Of a stretch of DNA of 18,582 nucleotides, positions 1-6,352 are shown piece by piece (positions within the stretch are counted from its first letter, which is position 1; the number at the start of each line of letters is the position of its first letter). The notes under the pieces are model-generated. The model was not told where the DNA came from, made no database searches, and saw only the letters and a program-made list of their open reading frames with translations. This stretch comes from Chloroflexota bacterium (GTDB taxonomy: Bacteria; Chloroflexota; UBA6077; CF-72): assembly GCA_019242065.1 (NCBI GenBank), contig JAFAWJ010000273.1, positions 1 to 18,582 of the forward strand, read 5' to 3'. The position numbers and the translations under genes are program-made.

Positions 1-1499
1 ATCCGGTCGCGCCAGTCCTGTTCGAGGAGGACTCCCTCGGGCTCGCCCCGAACATCGTTCTTCCCGAGCCACTGCCCGACGAAGATGACAGCGGCGACGA
101 TCCGCTACGGACCTATCTCCGTGAGATTCACGAAGTCAACCTGCTCACTGCCGCCGACGAGCGCATGCTCGCCTGCCGCATGGAGGAGATGATCTGCCTC
201 GACGAGGTGCGAGCCGAGCTTGGCGGCGCCGAGGGTGGCGAACCGACCGGCACCGCGGTCGCCGTACGGCTGTACGAGCGTTTCTATGAGCGGCGCGTAC
301 TGGCACAGGTGTTGAGCGAGATGGAGCGCCTCGAAGACGCCTCTGAGCTGCTCCAGGCACCCTCCGTTCGCCAGCGCCTCGACTACGTGCCCGATCTCGA
401 CCTGGGTGGTGCACTGGGGAGTCGCGTCGGGCTGGATGCGAGCGGCTCGCAAGCCTACATCGTGCGCTTCTCGATTGACACGCGCCTGTTCGCGCCACCC
501 GTCCTGAGCCTGCTGGCATCCGAAAACCCGACAGACCTGCCCTCGCCCACGTGCATGTGGCAGCGTCTGGTGGCCGCGGCCTGTGAGGACGAGCTCACCG
601 AGTTCTTCGAGGAGATGCACACGCGCGGTGAGCGCGCGGAACGCCGGCTGATCGAATCCAACCTGCGCCTCGTGGTCAGCGTGGCTAAGAAATACCTGGG
701 GCGCGGCCTGGCCCTGCTGGACCTGATCCAGGAAGGCAATCTCGGGCTCATGCGCGCCGTCGAGAAATTCGATCACCGTCGCGGCTTCAAGTTCAGCACG
801 TACGCCACGTGGTGGATTCGTCAGGCCGTTGGTCGCGCCGTCGCCGACCAGGCCCGCACCATCCGCGTACCGGTCCACATGACTGAGGTGATCAATCGAC
901 TCGCCAACGTCTCGCGCGACCTGATCCAGGAACTGGGGCGTGAACCGTCGGCCGCCGAGATTGCGCTGGCGATGGGTCTGGTGACCGAGTGGTTCGAGGC
1001 CGAGCTGGCGATCGGCGCCGGCTCGCTGCACGAAGACCCGGTCATGCGTCGCCGTGAGATTCTCAAGACAGGCTCGTTGTTCGAGGTGTGGCGGCTGCAG
1101 TCGCCCATGCGCGACGAGCTCGAGCGGGCCGCACAGCGCGTCATGCAAGCTCGCCGTGCCGCCCGCCACCCGGTGAGCCTCGCGGCACCCATCGGCGACG
1201 ACCAGGATGGCCAGTTGGGTGACCTGATCGAGGATGCCGAGGCGGTCTCGCCCATCGAAGAGGCGTCACAGGCGTTGCTGCGGGATACGGTCCACAACGT
1301 GCTCGGCTCACTGTCGCAACGCGAGAGTCGCATCATCGCCTTGCGTTTTGGTCTGGACGACGGACGCCAGCGTACGCTGGAGGAAGTTGGCCGTGAGTTC
1401 GGGGTTACTCGGGAGCGCATTCGCCAGATCGAGGCCAAGGCGCTTCGCAAGCTGCGGCATCCCAGCCGATCCAAGAAGCTGCGCGATTACCTTCGCTAA
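1..1499 (+). CDS. RNA polymerase sigma factor, primary SigA/RpoD type (5' end outside window)
   Basis: A promoter-recognition subunit of RNA polymerase of the sigma-70 primary group. The frame is open from base 3, so the true start lies upstream of the window; an internal ATG at 165 is too late because region 1.2 ([17 protein letters not shown]) is encoded before it, at about codons 33-68. Region 2 starts near codon 212 ([46 protein letters not shown]). Region 3 carries [22 protein letters not shown], and region 4 has [20 protein letters not shown] and the terminal [16 protein letters not shown]. Two insertions stand out against a minimal SigA: about 140 residues between regions 1.2 and 2.1, and about 45 residues inside region 3 before PVSL. 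The first site matches the non-conserved region of E. coli RpoD; the second is less usual. A lipoprotein gene follows after 4 nt. Confidence 0.95.
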   Translation, partial: PVAPVLFEEDSLGLAPNIVLPEPLPDEDDSGDDPLRTYLREIHEVNLLTAADERMLACRMEEMICLDEVRAELGGAEGGEPTGTAVAVRLYERFYERRVLAQVLSEMERLEDASELLQAPSVRQRLDYVPDLDLGGALGSRVGLDASGSQAYIVRFSIDTRLFAPPVLSLLASENPTDLPSPTCMWQRLVAAACEDELTEFFEEMHTRGERAERRLIESNLRLVVSVAKKYLGRGLALLDLIQEGNLGLMRAVEKFDHRRGFKFSTYATWWIRQAVGRAVADQARTIRVPVHMTEVINRLANVSRDLIQELGREPSAAEIALAMGLVTEWFEAELAIGAGSLHEDPVMRRREILKTGSLFEVWRLQSPMRDELERAAQRVMQARRAARHPVSLAAPIGDDQDGQLGDLIEDAEAVSPIEEASQALLRDTVHNVLGSLSQRESRIIALRFGLDDGRQRTLEEVGREFGVTRERIRQIEAKALRKLRHPSRSKKLRDYLR

Positions 1500-1503
1500 G
1501 CGT

Positions 1504-2106
1504 GTGGCGCCCCTCGCGGCGCTCCTCGCCCTGAGCGGGTCAGTCGGCTGCTCGGTGTTGCTCGGCCCGGACGCGACGCCCGTCCCGGGCGCAGCGGCGA
1601 CCCTGACGCGCAGCATCAATACTCCGATTCCCACGCCAGTTCGCACGCCGTCGACCGAGCCGATCGGCAGTCCCGGTCCGGCACGTGTCGCCGTGGCGTT
1701 GTCGCCCAGCCCCTTCTCGGGGACCGTGGCGCCGCCCCTCAGCGATGCCGACGTGGCCGCGGTTCAGAACCAGGTGGGCCAGACTGTCAGCACGCCAGAT
1801 CTGACGGGCATCGACGATCTGCTGCTCGACCACGTCTCGCTGTCCACCCCGCAGGGCGGCAGCGTGATGGACAGCGCGGACGCCGCCAGCTGGCTCAGAG
1901 ATCACGCCGGCCCCAACATCAAGGTCAGCCAGGTCACGCGCGGCACGCAGGACGTGATGCTGCAGGTGGATACCGTCGGCTGGCCCAACAAGGACCCGAT
2001 CCAGAACGGACAGGTCACCTTCAGCCTGCGCCGCTATGACGCCAACGGCCGCCAGGACGAATCGGGCGGCGGCGACTGGAAAATCGACGTTATCGAGGCC
2101 GACTGA
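1504..2106 (+). CDS. Putative lipoprotein of unknown function
   Basis: A 200-residue protein whose likely start is GTG 4 nt after the sigma-factor stop; no other start codon precedes the hydrophobic stretch. Residues 1-16 form a short lipoprotein-type signal ending in the lipobox GSVGC with Cys16 as the lipidation site, although the n-region lacks Lys or Arg, which is odd. A Pro/Thr/Ser-rich linker (about 20-80) precedes a small C-terminal domain (about 85-200) with a terminal stretch of mixed beta character (DWKIDVIEAD). I do not recognise the domain. No Shine-Dalgarno sequence is evident, so translation may depend on coupling to the sigma gene. Its 3' end overlaps the convergent nnr gene by 17 bp. 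An export role is inferred from the signal only. Confidence 0.7.
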   Translation: MAPLAALLALSGSVGCSVLLGPDATPVPGAAATLTRSINTPIPTPVRTPSTEPIGSPGPARVAVALSPSPFSGTVAPPLSDADVAAVQNQVGQTVSTPDLTGIDDLLLDHVSLSTPQGGSVMDSADAASWLRDHAGPNIKVSQVTRGTQDVMLQVDTVGWPNKDPIQNGQVTFSLRRYDANGRQDESGGGDWKIDVIEAD

Positions 2107-3601
2107 GCCCGTTCAGCACCGCCGGTAGCTCCGCAAGGAGATCGCTGGCCAGCAGAGTCCGCCAGCCCCGATCCACTATTCTGGCCGCCGCGAGTCCGTG
2201 CACACCCACCGCCAGGCGCGCGGCGTCCCACGCCGGCAGCCCCTGGGCCAGGAAGCCGGAGGTGATGCCCGCCAGCACGTCACCCGTGCCGCCCGTGGCC
2301 AGCGCGGCGTTGGCTCTCGGCCAGACGTCGACGCGGCCGTCCGGCGCGGCCACGCTTGTGAACGGGCCCTTGGCCGCCAGGACACACCCCCACAGACGGG
2401 CGAGCCGAGCCGCCTGGGCCCACACGGTCTCGTCGGTCGACGGTCCGTGGCCCACCAACCGCTCCAGTTCGCCTGAGTGCGGGGTCAGCACCACGTTACC
2501 GTCGACGAGGTCCGTCCAATCGTCGATTTCCGAGAGCGCGACCAGGGCATCCGCGTCGACAACCAGCGCGTGCTCGCGTGGCCGAATGCGGAGCAGCTCG
2601 CGCACGAACTCGGTGGTGCCCGGCCCACGCCCCAGCCCAGGCCCGACCACCACGGCCGCGTGCGACTGGAGATACGGCGCGAGGGCCTGCGCCGCGCTGG
2701 CCCCATCGCTCGTCCGAACGTCCGACTCCGTAAATGTCGCTTCCGGCAAATGCGCCGCGACGTTCAAGCGCACGTCGCGTGTCGACGCGACGCTCATCAG
2801 GCCAGCGCCGACCCGTCCGGCGCCACCGGCACACAGCACAGGCGCACCCAGAAAGTGATCGGAGCCGGCCACCACCAGCACTCGTCCGAAACGGTACTTG
2901 TGCGCATCCAGTCCACGCTGTGGGACCAGTGCGCGTAAGGTGGACTCGTCCAGCACCGAATACGGCAGGTCTGCGGCAGACAGACCGATCTGGCGCGTAA
3001 TCAGCCGTCCGACGCGCTCAGCCGCCGGGAAACGTAGCAGCCCTTGCTTGACTCCGCCCAACGTGATGGTCACGTCCGCCCAGACGCTCTCACCGGAAAC
3101 CTCACCCGTATCTGCATCGATCCCACTCGGCAGGTCCAGGGCGACGACGACCAGAGCCTCGCGCGCCGCGTTGAGCTGCCTGGCAAGGCCGGCCAGCGGC
3201 TCGCGCAGCGCGCCTCGGGCCCCGATGCCGGCCAGCGCATCGACTCCGACACCCGCCGCCCCCAGCGCTCGCTCAACCCCCATACGATCCTCAGACGCCA
3301 GAACGGACGCGCCCAGCGCCCGCAGACGTGCCAGCTCGTCCGGTCTGACCGCGTGGCGCGGCGTCAGGACGATATCCACGCCCACGCCGTGCTCCAGCAG
3401 CCACTCCGCCGCGACGGCGCCGTCGCGCCCGTTGTTCCCGTGACCGACGAGCACCACCACTCGGGCCGAGGTGCCGGCGACATCCAGAACTTCTTCGGCG
3501 ACGGCGCGACCCGCGCGCGTCTGCAGCTCCGCCTCCGAGCACCCAGACGCGAAGGCCTCGGCTTCGAGGGCGCGCATCTCCTCGACGGAGACGATGTTCA
3601 C
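2090..3601 (-). CDS. nnr: Bifunctional NAD(P)H-hydrate epimerase / ADP-dependent NAD(P)H-hydrate dehydratase
   Basis: Repairs damaged NADH and NADPH: the N-terminal domain epimerises R- and S-NAD(P)HX, and the C-terminal domain dehydrates S-NAD(P)HX using ADP. The 503-residue length fits the fused YjeF_N plus carbohydrate-kinase-like architecture. Residues 1-210 are YjeF_N, with the loop GHGNNGRDG at 53-61 and LDLPSGIDADTGEV further on. Residues 225-503 are the ribokinase-like dehydratase, with VLVVAGSDHFLGAP, LTPHSGELERL, and the nucleotide-binding GGTGDVLAG at about 437-445. The start is GTG, which places the canonical MNIVSVEEMRALE segment at the N terminus. It lies 3 nt downstream of the stop of the disordered-protein gene, so the two are probably co-transcribed. 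Its stop codon lies inside the convergent lipoprotein gene. Confidence 0.96.
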   Translation of the reverse strand: MNIVSVEEMRALEAEAFASGCSEAELQTRAGRAVAEEVLDVAGTSARVVVLVGHGNNGRDGAVAAEWLLEHGVGVDIVLTPRHAVRPDELARLRALGASVLASEDRMGVERALGAAGVGVDALAGIGARGALREPLAGLARQLNAAREALVVVALDLPSGIDADTGEVSGESVWADVTITLGGVKQGLLRFPAAERVGRLITRQIGLSAADLPYSVLDESTLRALVPQRGLDAHKYRFGRVLVVAGSDHFLGAPVLCAGGAGRVGAGLMSVASTRDVRLNVAAHLPEATFTESDVRTSDGASAAQALAPYLQSHAAVVVGPGLGRGPGTTEFVRELLRIRPREHALVVDADALVALSEIDDWTDLVDGNVVLTPHSGELERLVGHGPSTDETVWAQAARLARLWGCVLAAKGPFTSVAAPDGRVDVWPRANAALATGGTGDVLAGITSGFLAQGLPAWDAARLAVGVHGLAAARIVDRGWRTLLASDLLAELPAVLNGLSRPR

Positions 3602-3604
3602 CGA

Positions 3605-4435
3605 TCAGGCGGTGGCAGGTGCTGGATCGGGAGACGGAGCCTGTTGCGGCGGCGGCTGCTGTGGCGGCGGACCACTCATCGGCGGCCGCGGGCGCGGACG
3701 GCGATAGTGCGCGCGAACGGCGTCGCCAATCTTGCGCGGCTCGGCGCTCTTCGATTCGCGGATGGCGTCCACCACGATGTGCGGCGGCGGCAGCGCGCCC
3801 GTCTCTTCGGCGAGACCGCGGCTGAACACTTCCATGAACTCGTCGTCCACTTCCTGGCCACTGAACTCGGCCAGCAAGCGCCGCATCTCGACAATATCCT
3901 CATCGTCACGCCGCCGCTGTTCGGCTCGCTGCTGCAGCATCGAGGTGCGGCTCGGCGGACGGCCCGGGCCACCCATGGGGGGACCACCGGGTCGCGGCGC
4001 GCCCATGCCTGGCCGTGCTGGTCGGGGACCCAGCGGCCCGGCGGGTCGCGGTCCACGCGGTCCAGCCGACCGATCGCCGACGGCACCGCCAGCGGGGGCC
4101 GCGAAGTCAGGCTCCATCTCACGACCACGCCCGCGACCGCGTGGACTGGTGCCAGGTGGCCGGCGGCGTTCGCGGCCAAGCTCGTCGCCGCGATGTTCCC
4201 GCCGCGGGGCACCGCGACGTCGGTCACGGTCAAACTGACCGTTTGGATCCAGATCGTCAGCTTCCAGGTAGCGATCTACCGATTCACGACGTGGGCGAGT
4301 TGCACGCCCCCGAGGTGCGGACTCGACCACCACCAGCGGGGTCTCGTCATCCTGAGGAACCTCCGTCGGCGCAAGCCCCGCCTCTTGCAGCGCGGCATAC
4401 TGACCGAGCAGCGCTTCCTTCAGCGACCTTCCCAC
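3605..4435 (-). CDS. Low-complexity Arg/Gly/Pro-rich hypothetical protein
   Basis: A 276-residue protein of unknown function. Its start is GTG preceded by a good Shine-Dalgarno AGGGAG 5 nt upstream (4441-4446). Residues 1-22 look helical (SLKEALLGQYAALQEAGL). Residues 40-165 are rich in Arg, Gly and Pro with RGRGRG, GPRGPRP and GGPPMGGPG runs, resembling RGG-type disordered RNA-binding segments. Residues 166-245 form a charged, probably helical region (MLQQRAEQRRRDDEDIVEMRRLLAEF begins it). The C terminus is a Pro/Gln tail. There is no signal peptide or membrane segment, so it is probably cytoplasmic. It sits between a tRNA-Asp gene and nnr, in the same direction. Codon phase and the overlap-free junction with nnr support a real gene despite the composition. 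RNA binding is inference from composition alone. Confidence 0.72.
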   Translation of the reverse strand: MGRSLKEALLGQYAALQEAGLAPTEVPQDDETPLVVVESAPRGRATRPRRESVDRYLEADDLDPNGQFDRDRRRGAPRREHRGDELGRERRRPPGTSPRGRGRGREMEPDFAAPAGGAVGDRSAGPRGPRPAGPLGPRPARPGMGAPRPGGPPMGGPGRPPSRTSMLQQRAEQRRRDDEDIVEMRRLLAEFSGQEVDDEFMEVFSRGLAEETGALPPPHIVVDAIRESKSAEPRKIGDAVRAHYRRPRPRPPMSGPPPQQPPPQQAPSPDPAPATA

Positions 4436-4525
4436 ATACTCTCCCTGCTGACGTTCAAATTCCTGGCCCCTCCGGCTCGGCCCAGCATCGCGGCTGCAAC
4501 GTTACTCGATCTCGTGCGATCAGCG

Positions 4526-4630
4526 CTATTGGCTCGACTTGCGCGCCAGTAGGCCCAGTGCGACGTTCCGGCCAATGTCAACCGTGCTGGTCATCAACCC
4601 ACGCGGAGCCGCTGCCGACTCCGTTGGCAT
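4526..4630 (-). CDS. Possible 34-residue small ORF
   Basis: ATG at 4630-4628 and TAG at 4526-4528 give a 34-residue peptide beginning MPTESAAAPRGLM and ending LGLLARKSSQ. A TAGACT hexamer lies 7 nt before the ATG, the same arrangement as several other gene starts here, which suggests a leaderless transcript. No homologue is recognised, and a chance ORF is quite possible. It lies between the tRNA-Asp gene and the disordered-protein gene, in the same direction. Confidence 0.3.
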   Translation of the reverse strand: MPTESAAAPRGLMTSTVDIGRNVALGLLARKSSQ

Positions 4631-4637
4631 GCGCAGC

Positions 4638-4643
4638 AGTCTA
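4638..4643 (-). promoter_or_regulatory. Candidate -10 box (TAGACT)
   Basis: Read on the minus strand, TAGACT ends 7 nt before the ATG at 4630. No convincing -35 hexamer is seen 16-18 nt upstream. It could drive the small ORF and the downstream disordered-protein and nnr genes. Confidence 0.3.
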
Positions 4644-4690
4644 ACAGAACGCACAACACCTCTTCATCGCGGACTATTCCAGCTTTCCGG

Positions 4691-4764
4691 CGGTCCCGAC
4701 CAGATTCGAACTGGCGATCTCGTCCTTGACAGGGACGCATGTTGGGCCGCTACACCACGGGACC
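4691..4764 (-). tRNA. tRNA-Asp (anticodon GTC)
   Basis: Reading the minus strand, 74 nt fold as a cloverleaf. The acceptor arm is GGTCCCG pairing with CGGGACC, and the discriminator base is G. The anticodon arm is CGTCC / loop CTGTCAA / GGACG, with anticodon GTC at 4730-4728. The T arm has the loop TTCGAAT with stems GCCAG and CTGGT. The CCA end is not encoded; the bases that follow are CCG. The G discriminator and GTC anticodon fit aspartate. It lies 51 bp downstream of the translin-family gene on the same strand. Confidence 0.95.
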
Positions 4765-4798
4765 GGACCTGGCTTCAAATCTCGACCAGGCTCGACAG

Positions 4799-4804
4799 AT
4801 TGTA
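4799..4804 (-). promoter_or_regulatory. Candidate -10 box of the tRNA-Asp gene (TACAAT)
   Basis: On the minus strand TACAAT lies just after the translin stop codon and 34 nt before the tRNA 5' end, giving an expected leader of about 28 nt for RNase P removal. A TTGGCG 19 nt upstream is a weak -35 candidate. The tRNA can therefore probably be transcribed independently of alaX-translin, though readthrough is also likely. Confidence 0.5.
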
Positions 4805-4815
4805 CCGGCTGACGT

Positions 4816-5457
4816 TCAGCCCTCGCCAACGGAGCGTTCGACGGCGCGCAGCGCTGACACCAGAGCTTCCTGTCGCAATGCCAGCGTCAGGTCACCGCGC
4901 GTCTTTTCGAGGATGCCGCGCGTGTTGTCGGTGGTGCGCCGCAAGCCGCCGGTCAGCGCGTCTGGATAGTCCAGCGTCACCAGCAGGCCGTAGATCTCAT
5001 CCATCGCGCCGAGCAGCCACTCACAGCCGTCGGCCTCACCGCGACGCAGCAGGTCAAGCACGTAGCGGCGGGCTTCGCCGACCGCCTCGCCGAGCCCGTT
5101 GAGAAACGCGGCCGGGGCAATGCCCAGCCGGCTCGGATCCGGCAGCGCGCAACGATTGGCCAGCGCGAACGTGCAGCACGCCTCCGCCAGCTCCTTCTGG
5201 GCATCCTGGACATAGCCTGTCCAGTACAGATCGGCATGGTCGGCGAGCGTCGTGCAGATGCGGCTGTTGAGCGCCTGAGCCTCGGCGATCAGGCTCTCGG
5301 CCGAGTCGAACTCGTGGCGGTGCACGGCGCGGATCGAGTTCGCGCAGGTGCGCACCAGCTCGCGCGACCACCTGAGCGCCTGCTCGCGCGCGGCGTTCTT
5401 GCGGTCGAGCTCGGCGCGCGCCCACGTCTCGATACCGTCGAGTCCGAGCCCGGTCAT
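4816..5457 (-). CDS. Translin/TRAX family protein
   Basis: A 213-residue all-helical protein matching the archaeal and bacterial branch of the translin superfamily, whose eukaryotic members form the C3PO RNase and bind RNA and tRNA fragments. Family signatures are the N-terminal helix KNAAREQALRWSRELVRTC, the segment IRAVHRHEFDSAESLI, the PDPSRLGIAP...FLNGLGEAVGEARRYVLDLLRRG region, LDYPDALTGGLRR, and the C-terminal KTRGDLTLALRQEAL. KELAEA at 88-93 places Glu89 and Glu92 where TRAX carries its catalytic glutamate pair (QEYVEA in the eukaryotic protein), so nuclease activity is possible, by inference. Length fits the family. The ATG overlaps the alaX stop as ATGA (4 nt), indicating translational coupling. 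The stop lies 51 bp before a tRNA-Asp gene. Confidence 0.88.
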   Translation of the reverse strand: MTGLGLDGIETWARAELDRKNAAREQALRWSRELVRTCANSIRAVHRHEFDSAESLIAEAQALNSRICTTLADHADLYWTGYVQDAQKELAEACCTFALANRCALPDPSRLGIAPAAFLNGLGEAVGEARRYVLDLLRRGEADGCEWLLGAMDEIYGLLVTLDYPDALTGGLRRTTDNTRGILEKTRGDLTLALRQEALVSALRAVERSVGEG

Positions 5458-6170
5458 TCGAGGACGATCTCGATTCGCTTGTTGCCTTTGCCCTTGTTTT
5501 CCGAGCCGACGATGCGCACCCGTCCGACCTCACGCGTGTTGGCCACATGCGTGCCGCCATCGGCCTGCTGATCGATACCTTCGATGTTGACGACGCGGAT
5601 GATTTGGATGCCTTCGGGCAAGAGGTTGACTTTCGTCCGAATGAGGTCGGGTATCTCGAACGCCTCGACGCGAGGCAGGAACCTGACCGAGACTGGATGA
5701 CCCTCGACGAGCAGTTCGTTGGTCCGCTCCTGGATGCGCTGAAGGCGCTCCTGGGACAGGTCGGGCAGCAGGAAGTCCATCCGTGCCCGGTCGGGGTACA
5801 TCTGGCCACCGGTAACCGTCGATCCGTAGAGCTGGTAGATCACGCCGCTCATCGAGTGCAGCGCGGTGTGGTGCCGCATCAGCGCGTAGCGGCGCTGCCA
5901 GTCGATCTGGCCGTGGACCGCCGTACCCGGTGTCGGGGTGTCGCCTTCGACCCGATGGACCACCTGCGCCCCCGATTTGCGCACCTCGACGACGTTCGCG
6001 GTGCCCGAGCCCCAGCGCAGCGCGCCAACGTCGTGCGGCTGGCCGCCGCCCGTCGGATAAAAGGTGGTTCGATCCAGAATCAGCCCGCCCTCTGGCGTCA
6101 CGTCCTCGACGACGGCGTCGAAAGCCCGCAGGTACGCGTCCGTCGAGTACAGCTGTTCGGTCTCGCTCAC
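5454..6170 (-). CDS. alaX: Alanyl-tRNA editing protein AlaX family
   Basis: A freestanding editing domain that hydrolyses mischarged (mainly seryl-) tRNA-Ala. The 238-residue length fits AlaX-M/L-type proteins with an N-terminal AlaRS-like beta-barrel (TTFYPTGGGQPHDVG at about 35-49) and the editing core. The zinc motif HxxxH is present as His101 and His105 (HHTALH). The second motif reads QADGGTHVANT, with Asp204 where many AlaX and AlaRS proteins have Cys in CxxxH; His208 is kept. The C-terminal segment EVGRVRIVGSENKGKGNKRIEIVLE is typical. The start is GTG; the next upstream sequence on that strand contains TACCAT 6 nt before it, suggesting a nearly leaderless mRNA. It is the first gene of the block and overlaps translin by 4 nt. 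Confidence 0.93.
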   Translation of the reverse strand: MSETEQLYSTDAYLRAFDAVVEDVTPEGGLILDRTTFYPTGGGQPHDVGALRWGSGTANVVEVRKSGAQVVHRVEGDTPTPGTAVHGQIDWQRRYALMRHHTALHSMSGVIYQLYGSTVTGGQMYPDRARMDFLLPDLSQERLQRIQERTNELLVEGHPVSVRFLPRVEAFEIPDLIRTKVNLLPEGIQIIRVVNIEGIDQQADGGTHVANTREVGRVRIVGSENKGKGNKRIEIVLE

Positions 6171-6205
6171 GGCCAGATGGTAGCGATTTGTAGCGCGCCC
6201 GCGTG

Positions 6206-6234
6206 TTGCTGGACGTGTGGCGACGGCCTAGCAT
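6206..6234 (+). promoter_or_regulatory. Candidate sigma-70 promoter for the 25-aa ORF
   Basis: TTGCTG (6206-6211) and TAGCAT (6229-6234) are separated by exactly 17 bp. A start site near 6241 would give a leader of about 15 nt before the ATG at 6256. It lies in the divergent gap between alaX and the lipoprotein operon. Confidence 0.45.
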
Positions 6235-6255
6235 CGCACACCACATCGAGACCCC

Positions 6256-6333
6256 ATGCTGCGACTCGGAGTACTGCTGGTCGGCTGTTTGATGTTCCTG
6301 GGGCTGGCGCTCGTGGCCTACGCGGGCTGGTAA
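6256..6333 (+). CDS. 25-residue single-pass membrane microprotein (hypothetical)
   Basis: ATG at 6256 to TAA at 6331-6333 encodes MLRLGVLLVGCLMFLGLAL followed by VAYAGW. One Arg at position 3 is followed by a continuous hydrophobic helix of about 20 residues, as in known small membrane proteins. A well-spaced promoter (17-bp spacer) lies directly upstream. There is only a weak purine stretch (CGAG) as a ribosome-binding site. It ends 19 nt before the GTG of the lipoprotein gene, so it may lead that operon. The function is unknown, and a chance hydrophobic ORF in GC-rich DNA cannot be excluded. Confidence 0.45.
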   Translation: MLRLGVLLVGCLMFLGLALVAYAGW

Positions 6334-6337
6334 TCGC

Positions 6338-6343
6338 TAGTAT
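6338..6343 (+). promoter_or_regulatory. Candidate -10 box of leaderless lipoprotein mRNA (TAGTAT)
   Basis: TAGTAT ends 9 nt before the GTG start at 6353, so transcription would begin at or within a few nt of the start codon. The same hexamer is found 8 nt before the ECF sigma gene at 10454. No clear -35 is seen. Confidence 0.45.
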
Positions 6344-6352
6344 CCAGTCGGC

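Noticed and set aside
105..1169. A 354-codon open frame antisense to the sigma factor
   Set aside because: The plus strand has unmistakable sigma-70 motifs; the antisense frame is a GC-rich shadow.
3044..4552. A 502-codon open frame on the plus strand opposite nnr and the disordered-protein gene
   Set aside because: No recognisable motif, and it crosses two minus-strand genes, one of which (nnr) is certain.
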